Below, one piece after another: positions 57,184 to 64,000 of a stretch of 64,000 nt of DNA. The notes under the pieces are model-generated. The model saw only the letters and a list, made by a program, of their open reading frames with translations, did no database searches and had not been told where the DNA came from. Each line of letters begins with the position of its first letter. The first letter of the stretch is position 1. The stretch covers positions 186,001 to 250,000 of the forward strand of contig PKQS01000007.1 of assembly GCA_017577945.1 (NCBI GenBank). Direction: 5' to 3'. The translations under genes and the position numbers were made by a program. The DNA comes from Bacillota bacterium (lineage in GTDB: Bacteria; Bacillota; Limnochordia; Limnochordales; ZCTH02-B6).

Positions 57184-57212
57184 ATTTTACGGGAAACGCC
57201 TCCGCATGGCAA
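57184..57212 (-). promoter_or_regulatory. promoter of the riboswitch transcript
   Basis: Minus strand -35 TTGCCA (57212-57207), 17-bp spacer, -10 TAAAAT (57189-57184). Transcription would start near 57177, about 30 nt before the aptamer. Confidence 0.8.
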
Positions 57213-57390
57213 GTCGCGTTCCGGTGGAAAACGCGCCGCGCAGGGCCCTCGCCGGCCGGGCGTCCGCGCCCAACGCGGCGGACGGAAGGAGAAGGCGGCG
57301 CGGGATGGAACAGATCGCCCGACAGGACATGGCGCTGGCGCGGCCGGAGCGGAAACGCCCACGGACGCGCCCTGCCGAAGGAGGGCGCCT

Positions 57391-58731
57391 ATGGAACACG
57401 ACAAGTCCGTGCCGTTGGGTTTGGCGCTGCGCTACGGGGCCGGCTACATCGGCATCGCGCTGGTGACCCAGACGATGCTGCTCTGGCTGGCATACTTCTA
57501 CGCACCACCGCCGGAGTCGGGTTTGCCGGCGCTGCTGCCCGTAACGTGGGTAGGCTGGGCGACGCTCATCGGCCGCGTCGTAGACGCCATCGCAGACCCC
57601 TTGGTGGGGGCGTGGAGCGACGCGACGCGGACGCGGCTGGGACGGCGCCGTCCGTTCCTGCTGCTGGGGGCGCTGCCGCTGGCGCTGACGTTTGCCGCTT
57701 TGTGGTGGGCGCCGGCGCCGCTGTCCGACGCCGGCCGGTTCGCGTACTTGGCCGTGATGGTGTCCGCTTTCCTGTTCTTCTTTACCGTCTACACGGCGCC
57801 GTACCTGGCGCTGCTGCCCGAGCTGTCCACGACGCTGCACGGGCGAGTGCGGCTGGCCACGTGGCAGGCGGTCGCGCAAATCGTGGGCCTCGCCATCGCC
57901 ATGATCGGGTCGGGGCTGCTCATCGAGCGGGTAGGCTTTACGGCCATGGGCCTCATCTTGGGGGCCGTCGCGCTGGCGACGTATCTCGTCACGGCGCTGA
58001 CGGTCAAAGAAGAAGTGCGGGAGCACGCACCCACGCCGCCGCTTCTCGCCTCGATGGCGCTGACGGTGCGCAACCGGCCGTTCCTGTACTACGTGGGCAG
58101 CCACGTGCTTTTCTGGTTCGGATTCAACGCCGTCGTGACCGCTGCTCCGTATTTGGTCACCGTCCGCATGGGCGGCACGGAGGCCGATACGTCCATGGCC
58201 CTGGCGGCCACGTTCGCGGTGGGGCTGGCCTCGTTTCCCCTGGTCGGGCGGTTGAGCACGGGGCGCGGCTTGAAGTTCGCGATGCTAGCCTCCATGGGAG
58301 CGCTGGCCGCGGCATTGTTCCTGTGGGGGCTGGTGGGCGTCTGGCCCGCCGTGGACCCGTTCTGGCAGGGTATGGCGGTTTTCCTCTTGGCGGGACTGGG
58401 GATTGGCGGCTTGTTCGCGCTGCCTAATGCGCTGGTAGCCGAGATCGTGGACTACGACGAGCACCTGACGGGGATGCGCCGGGAGGCTATGTTCTTCGGC
58501 GTGCAGGGGCTGCTGGTCAAGATGGCCATGGGACTTTCGACCTTCGCCGCGACCCAGCTCTTGGCGTGGGGCGGCTTTTCCGTCGAACGGTCGGCGGGCG
58601 TGCAGTGGCTGGGCCCGCTGGCCGGGATCTTCGTAGTGCTGGGCATGCTGGTGTTCGCCAGCTATCCGGAGCAGCTGGTGCGGTCCGGCAAGGCGTCGAG
58701 CGGGGGAGGAGCCCAAGCCGCGGGTGCGTAA
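57391..58731 (+). CDS. GPH-family (glycoside-pentoside-hexuronide:cation) symporter, MFS type
   Basis: 446 residues from ATG 57391, with GAAGGAGGG upstream. About 12 membrane segments. Family marks: RVVDAIADPLVGAWSDATRTRLGRRRPFLLLGA (near 61-93), and IVDYDEHLTGMRREAMFFGVQ (near 350-370). Such carriers import sugars or glycosides with Na+ or H+. The substrate cannot be told, and no sugar-degrading gene is adjacent. It diverges from the riboswitch-controlled dehydrogenase. Confidence 0.88.
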   Translation: MEHDKSVPLGLALRYGAGYIGIALVTQTMLLWLAYFYAPPPESGLPALLPVTWVGWATLIGRVVDAIADPLVGAWSDATRTRLGRRRPFLLLGALPLALTFAALWWAPAPLSDAGRFAYLAVMVSAFLFFFTVYTAPYLALLPELSTTLHGRVRLATWQAVAQIVGLAIAMIGSGLLIERVGFTAMGLILGAVALATYLVTALTVKEEVREHAPTPPLLASMALTVRNRPFLYYVGSHVLFWFGFNAVVTAAPYLVTVRMGGTEADTSMALAATFAVGLASFPLVGRLSTGRGLKFAMLASMGALAAALFLWGLVGVWPAVDPFWQGMAVFLLAGLGIGGLFALPNALVAEIVDYDEHLTGMRREAMFFGVQGLLVKMAMGLSTFAATQLLAWGGFSVERSAGVQWLGPLAGIFVVLGMLVFASYPEQLVRSGKASSGGGAQAAGA

Positions 58732-58826
58732 AAACGTGCCTGGCGCGCGGCGGCCTCCTTCCGGCACAGATCACGGATCGGTGACGGCCCGCCGGGCCGT
58801 GCCGGGCGGCGCGGGCGCAGGCCTGC

Positions 58827-58870
58827 GCGCCTCAGACGGCTCGGGCGCGGGCAGGGGCGCCTCAGACGGC
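58827..58870. repeat. 14-bp direct repeat at the end of the 119-residue gene
   Basis: GCGCCTCAGACGGC occurs at 58827-58840 (first base context GCGC) and 58857-58870, a 30-bp period. The second copy includes the stop codon of the minus-strand gene. A hairpin ACGGCCC / GGGCCGT is nearby at 58784-58800, without T-tract. Confidence 0.55.
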
Positions 58871-59221
58871 GCCGCCGGCGTCTTCGAGAATCTGGACGGC
58901 CCGGTTGACGCCGTCCTCGCCGGTGACGACGGTGACGACCCAGCTCGGCCCGCCCCAGGGCCAACCGGCGTCTTCACGGGACAAGCCCTCCGCGTCGGAG
59001 TCCAGTTCGACGACGGGCTCGCCCGCTCCGCTAGCGTCGTCCGCCGCGGACCAATCGGCCAGGCCGTCGATGCGGTCCGGATAAGAACCCGCGGGTTTTT
59101 CGGCGGCGCGGGGAGCGGGGCCAAGCTGCACCGTGTCGTAGCCTTCTTGCCGGAGAAGAGAGCAAGCCAGCTCGGCCTGCTCGCGGCGCGCGAAGTACGC
59201 CAGGACGCTCCGTCCTACCAC
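58862..59221 (-). CDS. hypothetical protein, 119 residues
   Basis: From GTG 59221, with AGAAGGTG 7 bases upstream. The N-terminus RSVLAYFARREQAELACSLL and the C-terminus WVVTVVTGEDGVNRAVQILEDAGG each look like half of a small alpha/beta (ferredoxin-like) fold as seen in proteins that sense or bind by paired helices; the middle is acidic and low in complexity. I do not recognise a named family. It diverges from the amidohydrolase gene. Codon use fits a real gene. Confidence 0.6.
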   Translation of the reverse strand: MVGRSVLAYFARREQAELACSLLRQEGYDTVQLGPAPRAAEKPAGSYPDRIDGLADWSAADDASGAGEPVVELDSDAEGLSREDAGWPWGGPSWVVTVVTGEDGVNRAVQILEDAGGAV

Positions 59222-59379
59222 GGCTACACACCTTCTTGCGACGTCGCACTGCCTGCTGCGGCGGCTCGTCTTCGCCGCCCGAGACTATCGTTCCCGCCGG
59301 GGCCGTTTCCGATTCGGAGCCGGCCGATATCAACGGCGGCCGCCTTGCGGCCCGGCCGCCAGCGTTGGGAGGCGCTGAG

Positions 59380-61038
59380 ATGCTGTCTTCGTTGGAACTG
59401 CCTCGCGCGTACGCGCTCAAGAGCCGAAACATTTTCACGATGGACCCGGCGCGCCCGCGGGCGCAAGCCGTCGCCGTCGTCGACGGGCGCATCGTGGCCG
59501 TGGGCAGCGCGGAGGAAGCGGCGGCGGCGTTGCCGGACGGCGCGCCCGTCATAGACCTCGGTGACCGCATGGTGCTGCCCGGCTTCACCGACAGCCACAT
59601 TCACCTCGGGTACCTGGCCCGCAAGTGGAACGCGGTCGACTTGGACGGCTGCTCCAGCTTGCAGGAGGCACTGGAGCGAGTGGCGGCCTACGTAGCGGCG
59701 CGTGCCGGTGCCTCGGACGCCTGGATCGACGGGCACGGGTGGGCGGCGCAGCGCTGGGCGCAGCGGCCTACGGCGGCGGCGCTGGACGCCGTCACCGGAA
59801 ACCGGCCGGCCGCGCTGACGGCGAAAGACGGCCACGCCCTGTGGGTCAACTCGGCCGCGCTGCAGGCGGCCGGCATCACGCGCGACACCGCAGACCCGCC
59901 GGGCGGCATCATCGAGCGCGACCCGGCAACGGGCGAGCCGACGGGAGTGCTGTACGAGGCGGCGACGCGCCTCGTGCTCGACGTCATGCCCGACCTGGAC
60001 ATTGAAACACTGGCCGGGGCTGTGAGGGCGGGCCTGCCGCGATTGCACGCGCAAGGCATCACCGCGGTGCACTGCCCCGAGCTGACCAGCGACTGGCGCG
60101 CCTACTGGACGCTGCGCCAGCGGGAGCAATTGACGCTGCGCGTCACGTTCCTCCCGCGCGCCGAGCAGTTGGAGCACCTCTTGGCGCTGGGGCTGGCAAG
60201 CGGTTTCGGCGACCGCTGGCTCCGGCTGGGGCAGCTGAAGTTTTTCGCCGACGGCACGCTGGGCTCGCGCACCGCGGCGATGCTGGAGCCGTTCGCCGGC
60301 GAGCCGGACAACATGGGCGTCTTAGTCTTGGGCGGCGAGGCGCTCCGGGATCCGGTGACTCGCGCGGCGGCGGGCGGCATTGCGTCGGCCATTCACGCCA
60401 TCGGCGACCGGGGCGTGCGGGAAGCGCTGGACGCCGTCGAGCACGCCCGCCGCACCGTCGAGCGGGAGCGTCCCGCCGCGGGCGCGTTGCGGCACCGCAT
60501 CGAGCACGCGCAACTGGTGCACCCGCAGGACATGGACCGCTTCGCCCGGCTCGGGGTGGTGGCGTCCATGCAGCCCGCCCACGGCGCGGTGGATCGGCCC
60601 AACGCCCTGCGCGCTTGGGGCGAGCGGGTGGCCTACGCGTCCCCGTACCGCTCGCTGCGGGACCGCGGCGTCGTCTTGGCTTTCGGTTCCGACGCTCCCT
60701 TCGGGCTGGATCTGAGCGACGCGAGCTTCTCCGTGTTGAACGGCATCTATGCCGCCATGACGCGCCGCTGGCCGGCCGACGGCGGCGGCGCCGCGCCGCC
60801 GGACGATTACGCGCCCCACGAGGTGCTGCGCCTGGAGGAAGCGCTGGAGGCCTACACGGCGGGCCCGGCGTTCGCGGGCGGCGAGGACGCGTGGCGCGGG
60901 CGGCTGCGGCCCGGGTATTGCGCGGACATCGTCGTCCTCGAGGAGAACTTGTTCGCCGTCGCCGTGGCCGACATCCCGCACGTGCCGGTGGCGCTGACCA
61001 TCGTGGACGGACGCATCGTGTACCGGAGGGAGGCGTGA
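59380..61038 (+). CDS. amidohydrolase, YtcJ-like
   Basis: 552 residues from ATG 59380, with GGGAGG 7 bases upstream. Metal-dependent amidohydrolase barrel: GFTDSHIHLGY (H73, H75), GQLKFFADGTLGSR, AIHAIGDRG, HRIEHAQLVHP, and GSDAPFGLDLS. The N- and C-terminal parts form the small beta-sandwich, closing with LTIVDGRIVYRR. Family members hydrolyse cyclic or acylated amides and formyl groups; the substrate is unknown. No signal peptide, so it is cytosolic. Confidence 0.9.
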   Translation: MLSSLELPRAYALKSRNIFTMDPARPRAQAVAVVDGRIVAVGSAEEAAAALPDGAPVIDLGDRMVLPGFTDSHIHLGYLARKWNAVDLDGCSSLQEALERVAAYVAARAGASDAWIDGHGWAAQRWAQRPTAAALDAVTGNRPAALTAKDGHALWVNSAALQAAGITRDTADPPGGIIERDPATGEPTGVLYEAATRLVLDVMPDLDIETLAGAVRAGLPRLHAQGITAVHCPELTSDWRAYWTLRQREQLTLRVTFLPRAEQLEHLLALGLASGFGDRWLRLGQLKFFADGTLGSRTAAMLEPFAGEPDNMGVLVLGGEALRDPVTRAAAGGIASAIHAIGDRGVREALDAVEHARRTVERERPAAGALRHRIEHAQLVHPQDMDRFARLGVVASMQPAHGAVDRPNALRAWGERVAYASPYRSLRDRGVVLAFGSDAPFGLDLSDASFSVLNGIYAAMTRRWPADGGGAAPPDDYAPHEVLRLEEALEAYTAGPAFAGGEDAWRGRLRPGYCADIVVLEENLFAVAVADIPHVPVALTIVDGRIVYRREA

Positions 61039-61123
61039 GGCCGGACCGCGCGAACCAGCATTAAACGGAGCGGCGCGTGCGGGGCGGTCGTCGGGCGAGC
61101 GGCCGGGCCCGGCGCCCCGCCGC

Positions 61124-61933
61124 TCACGCTTCGTGGCGGCTAAAGAAGAACGCGATGGCCACCCCGGCGGCGAAGGTGACGAGGCCCGCCAGCATCTGCC
61201 CGGCCGTGCCGAAGCCGGGGAAGACGACGAAGAGCGAGCCGACGATGAGGCCGATGATGGCGGCGTAGGTGTGGGCCGGATAGCGATGCAGCGTCAGCCG
61301 GATGACCTTGCTGCCGCCGATGAGCCCGGCGACGACGCCCGAACCGATGACGGCGATGAGGGGAAGGTTGATGGTGGCCAGCGCGTGGATGGCGGTCGGG
61401 TACGCCCCTAGCACCAGCAGGACGAAGGAGCCGCTGATGCCCGGCATGAGCATAGCCACGGCCGCGCCGGCGCCGGCCAGGAACAAGCCCGCCGCCCGGA
61501 CCGCCGTCAGCTCCGTGATCGGCGCGACGGCCGGGTCCGGGTTCAACAGCCGCGTCGCAGCCAAGGCCGTCGCCGAAACGAAGAGCAGGGTCCAGTGCGG
61601 GGCCTGAAAGGCGCGCCGGGCGTCGGAGCGGCGAAAGAGCATGGGCAGCACGCCCAGGATGAGTCCCAGGAAAAACATTCTCGTCGGGATGAAGTGATGC
61701 TCCAGCAAGTACGCGATGAGGCGGCTGAAGGCCAGCAAGGCGGCGACGATGCCCACGCCCAGCGGCAGCAGAAAGCCGACGTGCTTTCGCCACTGGCGAG
61801 TCAAGATCCCGCCGATGGCCGCCAACAGCTCGTCATAGATGCCTAGCACGAAAGCTACCGTGCCGCCGCTGACGCCCGGGATCAAGTCCGTGATGCCGAT
61901 GAGAATGCCGCACAGAACGTTGCTCCAGCGCAC
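61124..61933 (-). CDS. DUF368 family membrane protein (undecaprenyl-phosphate translocase PopT-like)
   Basis: 269 residues from GTG 61933, with GGAGACG upstream; the frame continues to 62038 but with an Arg-rich, unlikely N-terminus. About 8-9 membrane segments. Two copies of the family motif, DLIPGVSGGTVAFVLGIYDELL (near 14-35) and MLMPGISGSFVLLVLGAYP (near 162-180), reflect an inverted repeat. DUF368 proteins have been shown to recycle undecaprenyl phosphate across the membrane for cell-wall synthesis. Transcribed toward the amidohydrolase. Confidence 0.88.
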   Translation of the reverse strand: MRWSNVLCGILIGITDLIPGVSGGTVAFVLGIYDELLAAIGGILTRQWRKHVGFLLPLGVGIVAALLAFSRLIAYLLEHHFIPTRMFFLGLILGVLPMLFRRSDARRAFQAPHWTLLFVSATALAATRLLNPDPAVAPITELTAVRAAGLFLAGAGAAVAMLMPGISGSFVLLVLGAYPTAIHALATINLPLIAVIGSGVVAGLIGGSKVIRLTLHRYPAHTYAAIIGLIVGSLFVVFPGFGTAGQMLAGLVTFAAGVAIAFFFSRHEA

Positions 61934-62066
61934 GCAAATCCGTCTCCTGCCGTCGTCGATCGTTAGGCGCGCCGCCGGTCGCGCATCCTGTGTCCTCGGC
62001 GCCAGGGCGCGACGCCGGCGGCGCACACTCGACTTCAATTATCCGGCGGGTACCGCCGTTCCTGCC

Positions 62067-63338
62067 TCAGCGCCGCACGACGTCGTCGCCGTCGCACGAA
62101 AAGACGGTTGTCTTGCCGTCTAGGACCGTTTCGAGGTGCACCGGCTTCCCCCAGAGTCGGTACACGTACGGCAGCGTCTTTTCGGTATAGCGCACGTCCA
62201 GGTCGACCCCTTCGTGGCGATGGCGCAGGAAGAGCTCGCCGCTGCCGCGGTAGTCGCCGTCCGCCACGGTGATGACCGGCACGCCGCCGTTGATGCGCTG
62301 CCGCACCAGCTCGTCGCGCACCGCCCGCCAGTCTTTGTCCACCACCACCCACTCGTCGCCCCGCCGGCGGTAGACGTACAAGTCCAGCTGCTCCACCAGC
62401 TCTTTCGTCAGGTAGTTGCGCAGCAGCGACACGTCCGTCTCCGTCTCCCGCACCTCGAACAGCTTCTCCATGCCTTGCCCGCCGGGCCGCCCGAAACGCT
62501 GCTTTTCTTCCGGCGTCGGCGACTCCCAGCGCCGGAAGATGTCGAGGAGCAGATGGTAGCCCAGGTGGTAAGGGTTGACGCCGGTTCGCGAGGGGGCGAG
62601 GATGGCGGCGTGCAGCCGGGCAAACTCCACCGCCTCTTGGTCGGTCAAATCCAGCTCCCGCAGGATGCGCACGTGCCAGAACGTGGCCCAGCCTTCGTTG
62701 AGAATCTTCGTCTCCAGCTGGGGCCAAAAGTACAGCATTTCGTCCCGGACCATGCCCAGGACGTCCCGCTGCCAGTCCTCCAGCCGGCGCGAGTGCTCCA
62801 TCAGGTACAGAAGCAGGTCGCGCGGCTCGTCGTCGGTCCGCTTGTGCGGGTCTACTTGCTCTTGCAGCGCCAGGGCCGCGTCCAGCAGCGCCTCCACTTC
62901 GTCGCGCCCGTAGCGCATCTCGTACCGCCGCATGCGGGCCGCGTGCACCGCCATCGTCTCCACCATGGAGCGGGACGTGCCGGCGAAGCGGTAGTTGTGC
63001 TTGAAAAAATCCGAGTGGGCCAGCACGTGGGCGGCGACGACCTTGTTTTGCAGCAGCGTGTTGGACTCCAGCAGGAACGCGTAGCAAGGGTCCGAGTTGA
63101 TCACCAGCTCGTAGATGCGGCTCAGGTTGTAGTCGTATTGCAGCTTCATGCGTTGAAACGCTTTACCGAAGCTCCAGTGGCTAAAGCGAACCGGCATGCC
63201 GTAGGCGCCTAAGGTGTAGAGCACGTCGGCCGGGCACAGTTCGTAGCGCATGGGAAAGCCGTCCAGGCCGAAGGACGCGGCCTTGTCGTGAATAACCGCC
63301 AGCGCGCCGGCTAGCCGCTTCGCATCCGTGCCCTGCAC
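62067..63338 (-). CDS. spoVR: SpoVR family protein
   Basis: 423 residues from GTG 63338; GGGGTGAGG lies just upstream and the frame further upstream overlaps yhbH. Conserved SpoVR blocks: FSHWSFGKAFQRMKLQYDYN, YELVINSDPCYAFLLESNT, AHSDFFKHNYRF, and NEGWATFWH. Required for normal spore cortex in Bacillus; in other bacteria it forms a stress operon with yhbH/yeaH and the kinase prkA/yeaG. Four bases separate it from yhbH. Confidence 0.95.
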   Translation of the reverse strand: MQGTDAKRLAGALAVIHDKAASFGLDGFPMRYELCPADVLYTLGAYGMPVRFSHWSFGKAFQRMKLQYDYNLSRIYELVINSDPCYAFLLESNTLLQNKVVAAHVLAHSDFFKHNYRFAGTSRSMVETMAVHAARMRRYEMRYGRDEVEALLDAALALQEQVDPHKRTDDEPRDLLLYLMEHSRRLEDWQRDVLGMVRDEMLYFWPQLETKILNEGWATFWHVRILRELDLTDQEAVEFARLHAAILAPSRTGVNPYHLGYHLLLDIFRRWESPTPEEKQRFGRPGGQGMEKLFEVRETETDVSLLRNYLTKELVEQLDLYVYRRRGDEWVVVDKDWRAVRDELVRQRINGGVPVITVADGDYRGSGELFLRHRHEGVDLDVRYTEKTLPYVYRLWGKPVHLETVLDGKTTVFSCDGDDVVRR

Positions 63339-63342
63339 GGCC

Positions 63343-64000
63343 TCACCCCGCTTCTTTCCGGAAAAAGCGGCGCAGCACCGGGTAAACATCTTGCTTTTCG
63401 CGGATGACCGCGGTAACAAACCGTTCGTCTTGGATCTGCCGCAGCACCGCCCCCAGCGTGTTCTCCGTCACCGGGCGACGCCCGACGATTTCTGCGTACC
63501 CGGCCGCGGCGCTGACTTCCACCAGCCGGCGCATCAGCTGCAGGCTGCGCTCGTTGTCCGACGGGAAGTTGTCGCCGTCCGAAAAGTGGAAAGGATACAA
63601 GTTGTAGTCCGACGGGGCGTAGCGCTCATCGATGATCTGCAGCGCCAGTTCGTAGACGGACGAGCAGCGGGTGCCGCCGCTTTCGCCTTTGCTGAAAAAC
63701 TGCTCCTCGGTCACCTCGCGCGCCTCGGTGTCATGGGCGAGAAAGACGATTTGCACGCTATGGTAGCGGGTGCGCAGGAACCGCACCATCCAGAAAAAGA
63801 AGCTGCGCGCCACGTACTTGGCGAAGGTGCCCATGGAGCCCGACGTATCCATCATGGCCATGACGACGGCGCTCGCGTCGTCGCGGCGCACCTCGTCCCA
63901 CGTCTTGAAGCGCAAGTCTTCCTTGGTGATGGCCGGCCGGGCCGCGCCGTCGCCCCCGCGCAGCAGCTGCCGCTTGATGGCCTCCAGCAGCGTCCGCCGC
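63343..64000 (-). CDS. yhbH: YhbH / DUF444 family protein, 5' end outside window
   Basis: The frame is open to the end of the window, so about 219 C-terminal residues are seen. A von Willebrand A-like domain begins with MMDTSGSMGTFAKYVARSFF (the MIDAS DxSxS) and includes HDTEAREVTEEQFF and SDGDNFPSDN. In Bacillus yhbH is a sporulation gene, and with spoVR and prkA it makes a conserved operon; prkA would be expected just beyond 64000. Confidence 0.93.
   Translation of the reverse strand, partial: RRTLLEAIKRQLLRGGDGAARPAITKEDLRFKTWDEVRRDDASAVVMAMMDTSGSMGTFAKYVARSFFFWMVRFLRTRYHSVQIVFLAHDTEAREVTEEQFFSKGESGGTRCSSVYELALQIIDERYAPSDYNLYPFHFSDGDNFPSDNERSLQLMRRLVEVSAAAGYAEIVGRRPVTENTLGAVLRQIQDERFVTAVIREKQDVYPVLRRFFRKEAG

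Noticed and set aside
58771-59124. 117-codon minus-strand frame overlapping the 119-residue gene
   Set aside because: Different frame, Pro/Ser/Ala-rich, without SD; the 58862-59221 frame has a better start and more protein-like composition.

Overview
The window is a chromosomal segment of a GC-rich (roughly two thirds G+C by eye), spore-forming Gram-positive bacterium, most likely a deep-branching member of the Bacillota such as Limnochordia or a Symbiobacterium-like lineage. The evidence is the Bacillus/Clostridium gene order radA-disA-(PIN/TRAM)-ispD-ispF-cysE-cysS-mrnC-rlmB-sigH-rpmG-secE-nusG-rplKAJL-rpoBC-L7Ae-rpsL-rpsG-fusA-tuf-S10/spc/alpha-rplM-rpsI, a SigH-type sigma factor, spoVR and yhbH, zinc-type L33, S14 and L36, a T-box leader and a c-di-AMP riboswitch. 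The lineage is inferred; no rRNA gene lies in the window.

Layout. 1-5604: end of radA, disA, a DUF1573-type gene divergent from a CarD-type regulator, a membrane PIN/TRAM protein and a fused ispDF gene. 5601-15525: an accessory block where Bacillus has gltX, holding a lipoprotein-like glycosidase-fold protein and a NUDIX hydrolase (+), then on the minus strand a two-subunit B12-dependent acyl-CoA mutase whose substrate-pocket residues fit isobutyryl-CoA mutase better than methylmalonyl-CoA mutase, two small orphan genes, and a pyruvate-dehydrogenase-type operon E1alpha-E1beta-E2-E3. 15600-19819: a tandem repeat, a strong promoter and a cysteine T-box leader driving cysE-cysS-mrnC-rlmB. 19816-20790: sigH with its own promoter, a hairpin leader and a terminator. 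20852-21446: tRNA-Thr, -Tyr, -fMet and -Thr, ending in a terminator just before the first tuf. 21735-55586: a ribosomal, translation and transcription super-cluster entirely on the plus strand, with a second, nearly identical tuf. 55650-64000: mixed accessory genes: an opine-type dehydrogenase under a c-di-AMP riboswitch, a GPH-type sugar transporter, a small unknown gene, a YtcJ-like amidohydrolase, a DUF368 lipid-carrier transporter, and the sporulation pair spoVR-yhbH, the latter running off the window.

How it works together. Most of the DNA makes the translation and transcription machinery. It is controlled by strong sigma-A promoters (TTGACA/TATAAT-like, 16-18 bp spacing) and by RNA leaders: the L10 leader before rplJ, the Cys T-box, and structured leaders before sigH, tuf and rpoB. 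c-di-AMP appears twice: DisA makes it, and about 55 kb away a riboswitch of the ydaO class senses it and controls an opine-dehydrogenase-like gene, which is the most unusual regulatory pairing seen here. GTG and TTG starts are very common, and many starts below were chosen by their Shine-Dalgarno (SD) sequence rather than by the longest reading frame.
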